A stretch of DNA of 23,606 nucleotides from WHSY01 sp050700385 (GTDB lineage Bacteria; Actinomycetota; Actinomycetes; Mycobacteriales; Pseudonocardiaceae). A program made the position numbers and the translations under genes. Location of the stretch: the NCBI GenBank assembly GCA_050700385.1, contig JBOHGT010000212.1:1-23606 (forward strand). The letters run 5' to 3'. Below, in pieces: positions 23,200-23,606 of this stretch. Under the pieces are notes generated by a model. The model was not told where the DNA came from. It ran no database searches and saw only the letters and a program-made list of their open reading frames with translations. Each line of letters begins with the position of its first letter. Within the stretch, counting starts at the first letter, position 1.

Positions 23200-23243
23200 T
23201 TGCGCGGCGCTCGATGTCGGCGTAGTATCGAACACGTGTTCGA
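23200..23243 (+). promoter_or_regulatory. SOS box and leaderless promoter of the DUF222 gene
   Basis: TCGAACACGTGTTCGA (23228-23243) is a perfect palindrome and an exact match to the actinobacterial LexA box TCGAAC-N4-GTTCGA. A -35-like TTGCGC (23200-23205) and a -10-like TAGTAT (23223-23228) are separated by 17 bases. Transcription would start at 23235/23236, where the GTG begins. LexA bound here would cover the -10 edge and the start codon. Confidence 0.8.
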
Positions 23244-23606
23244 GGGGGAGAGGCTCGCGGCGGTGGTTGACGACGGTGTCGATCGGCTGGCCGACCCAAG
23301 CCCCACCGCCCCGCCAGTGGGGGTCTGCGACGGCCAGCCGCCTGACGAGGAGCCGTTGCCCGTGCAGCCGGCGTGGTCGCAGTACGCGCCGGATGGGTTG
23401 CTCGCCGACATGTTGGCCAACGAACCCGCCGCGGCCCGCGGACGAGGGTGAGGTCCGGGCTTTCGGAGCGTTCGACGCTCTGGAGCGCGTCGGGGGCTTC
23501 GAGCGGGTGGTCTCCTGGGTGCAGGCCCATCAGCTGCGGCAGATCGCGGCGTTCATCGGACACGCGCAGGCCCGGTACACACGTCCGGCGAATCGGTCGG
23601 CCCAGC
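23236..23606 (+). pseudogene. DUF222 / 13E12-type HNH endonuclease family gene, frameshifted and cut by the window edge
   Basis: From the GTG at 23236 the frame reads FEGERLAAVVDDGVDRLADP, then QPAWSQYAPDGLLADMLANE, the start of the actinobacterial DUF222 family (13E12 repeat proteins, often with a C-terminal HNH nuclease). It meets a TGA at 23449-23451. The family sequence continues one frame over: DEGEVRAFGAFDALERVGGF, then VVSWVQAHQLRQIAAF to the window edge. One C too many in the GCGGCCCGCGG stretch (about 23431-23441) would explain this. The HNH part, if any, lies outside the window. Relatives in mycobacteria are LexA-controlled, which fits the SOS box here. Either the gene is broken, or the extra base is a sequencing error; the sequence alone cannot decide. 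Confidence 0.75.

Noticed and set aside
23035..23235. Minus-strand 66-codon ORF divergent from the DUF222 gene, starting with a GTG that mirrors the other inside the SOS palindrome
   Set aside because: Both GTGs are a by-product of the palindrome's CACGTG centre. There is no -10 box on the minus side, and the ORF matches no family I know. A real small gene or fragment (RIPRYRVSAIIGEGRSAIRS) cannot be fully excluded.

Overview
The window is very GC-rich and looks like the chromosome of a high-GC actinomycete, most likely in or near the Pseudonocardiaceae. Evidence: GTG starts are common; there are two mycothiol-type DinB/maleylpyruvate-isomerase-fold proteins; DUF3073, an SCP-like partner of purL and an RsiG-type anti-sigma factor are actinobacterial families; and a DUF222 gene at the right edge sits under a perfect actinobacterial SOS box. 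Genus is inference.

Left block (1-4155), an accessory region of visibly lower GC: a truncated single-pass membrane protein gene (minus) downstream of a 1206-codon caspase / nSTAND NTPase / transmembrane / seven-blade WD40 gene (minus). The 5' end of the caspase gene runs antisense through the 3' half of a DUF559-type gene (plus), so a rearrangement at about 3777-3790 removed the start of both genes.

Core block (4218-19161): a BKACE-type beta-keto acid cleavage enzyme behind a duplicated operator-like sequence, an RsiG-like c-di-GMP-binding anti-sigma factor, a small membrane protein and DUF3073. Then come the purine genes, all on the minus strand. In transcription order they are purB, [MDMPI-like, DUF2334], [MBL hydrolase on plus], purS-purQ-purL with GTGA overlaps, an SCP-like gene, a PAS-GGDEF-EAL protein, a TIGR03086 protein, purF and purM. 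Together they cover PRA formation (PurF), FGAM synthesis (PurS/Q/L), AIR synthesis (PurM) and the adenylosuccinate lyase steps (PurB). purC, purD, purN, purK/E and purH are not in the window.

Upstream of purB (19240-21331): an unnamed membrane protein co-oriented behind a SigE-family sigma factor, and a six-TM potassium channel, all minus.

Right block (21332-23606), a gene graveyard: a frameshifted IS110-type transposase fragment, the tail of an unidentified (perhaps PadR-type) protein, other scraps, and a cytochrome P450 relic with two frameshifts and an in-frame internal deletion. At the edge is a DUF222/13E12-type gene with a very clear LexA-controlled, apparently leaderless promoter and an apparent frameshift about 210 bases in.

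The points most worth a second look are the caspase/DUF559 breakpoint, the SOS-box leaderless promoter, the operator pair before the BKACE gene, the RsiG homologue with one altered c-di-GMP motif, and the 40-base dyad in front of purB. No tRNA, rRNA or CRISPR array was seen.
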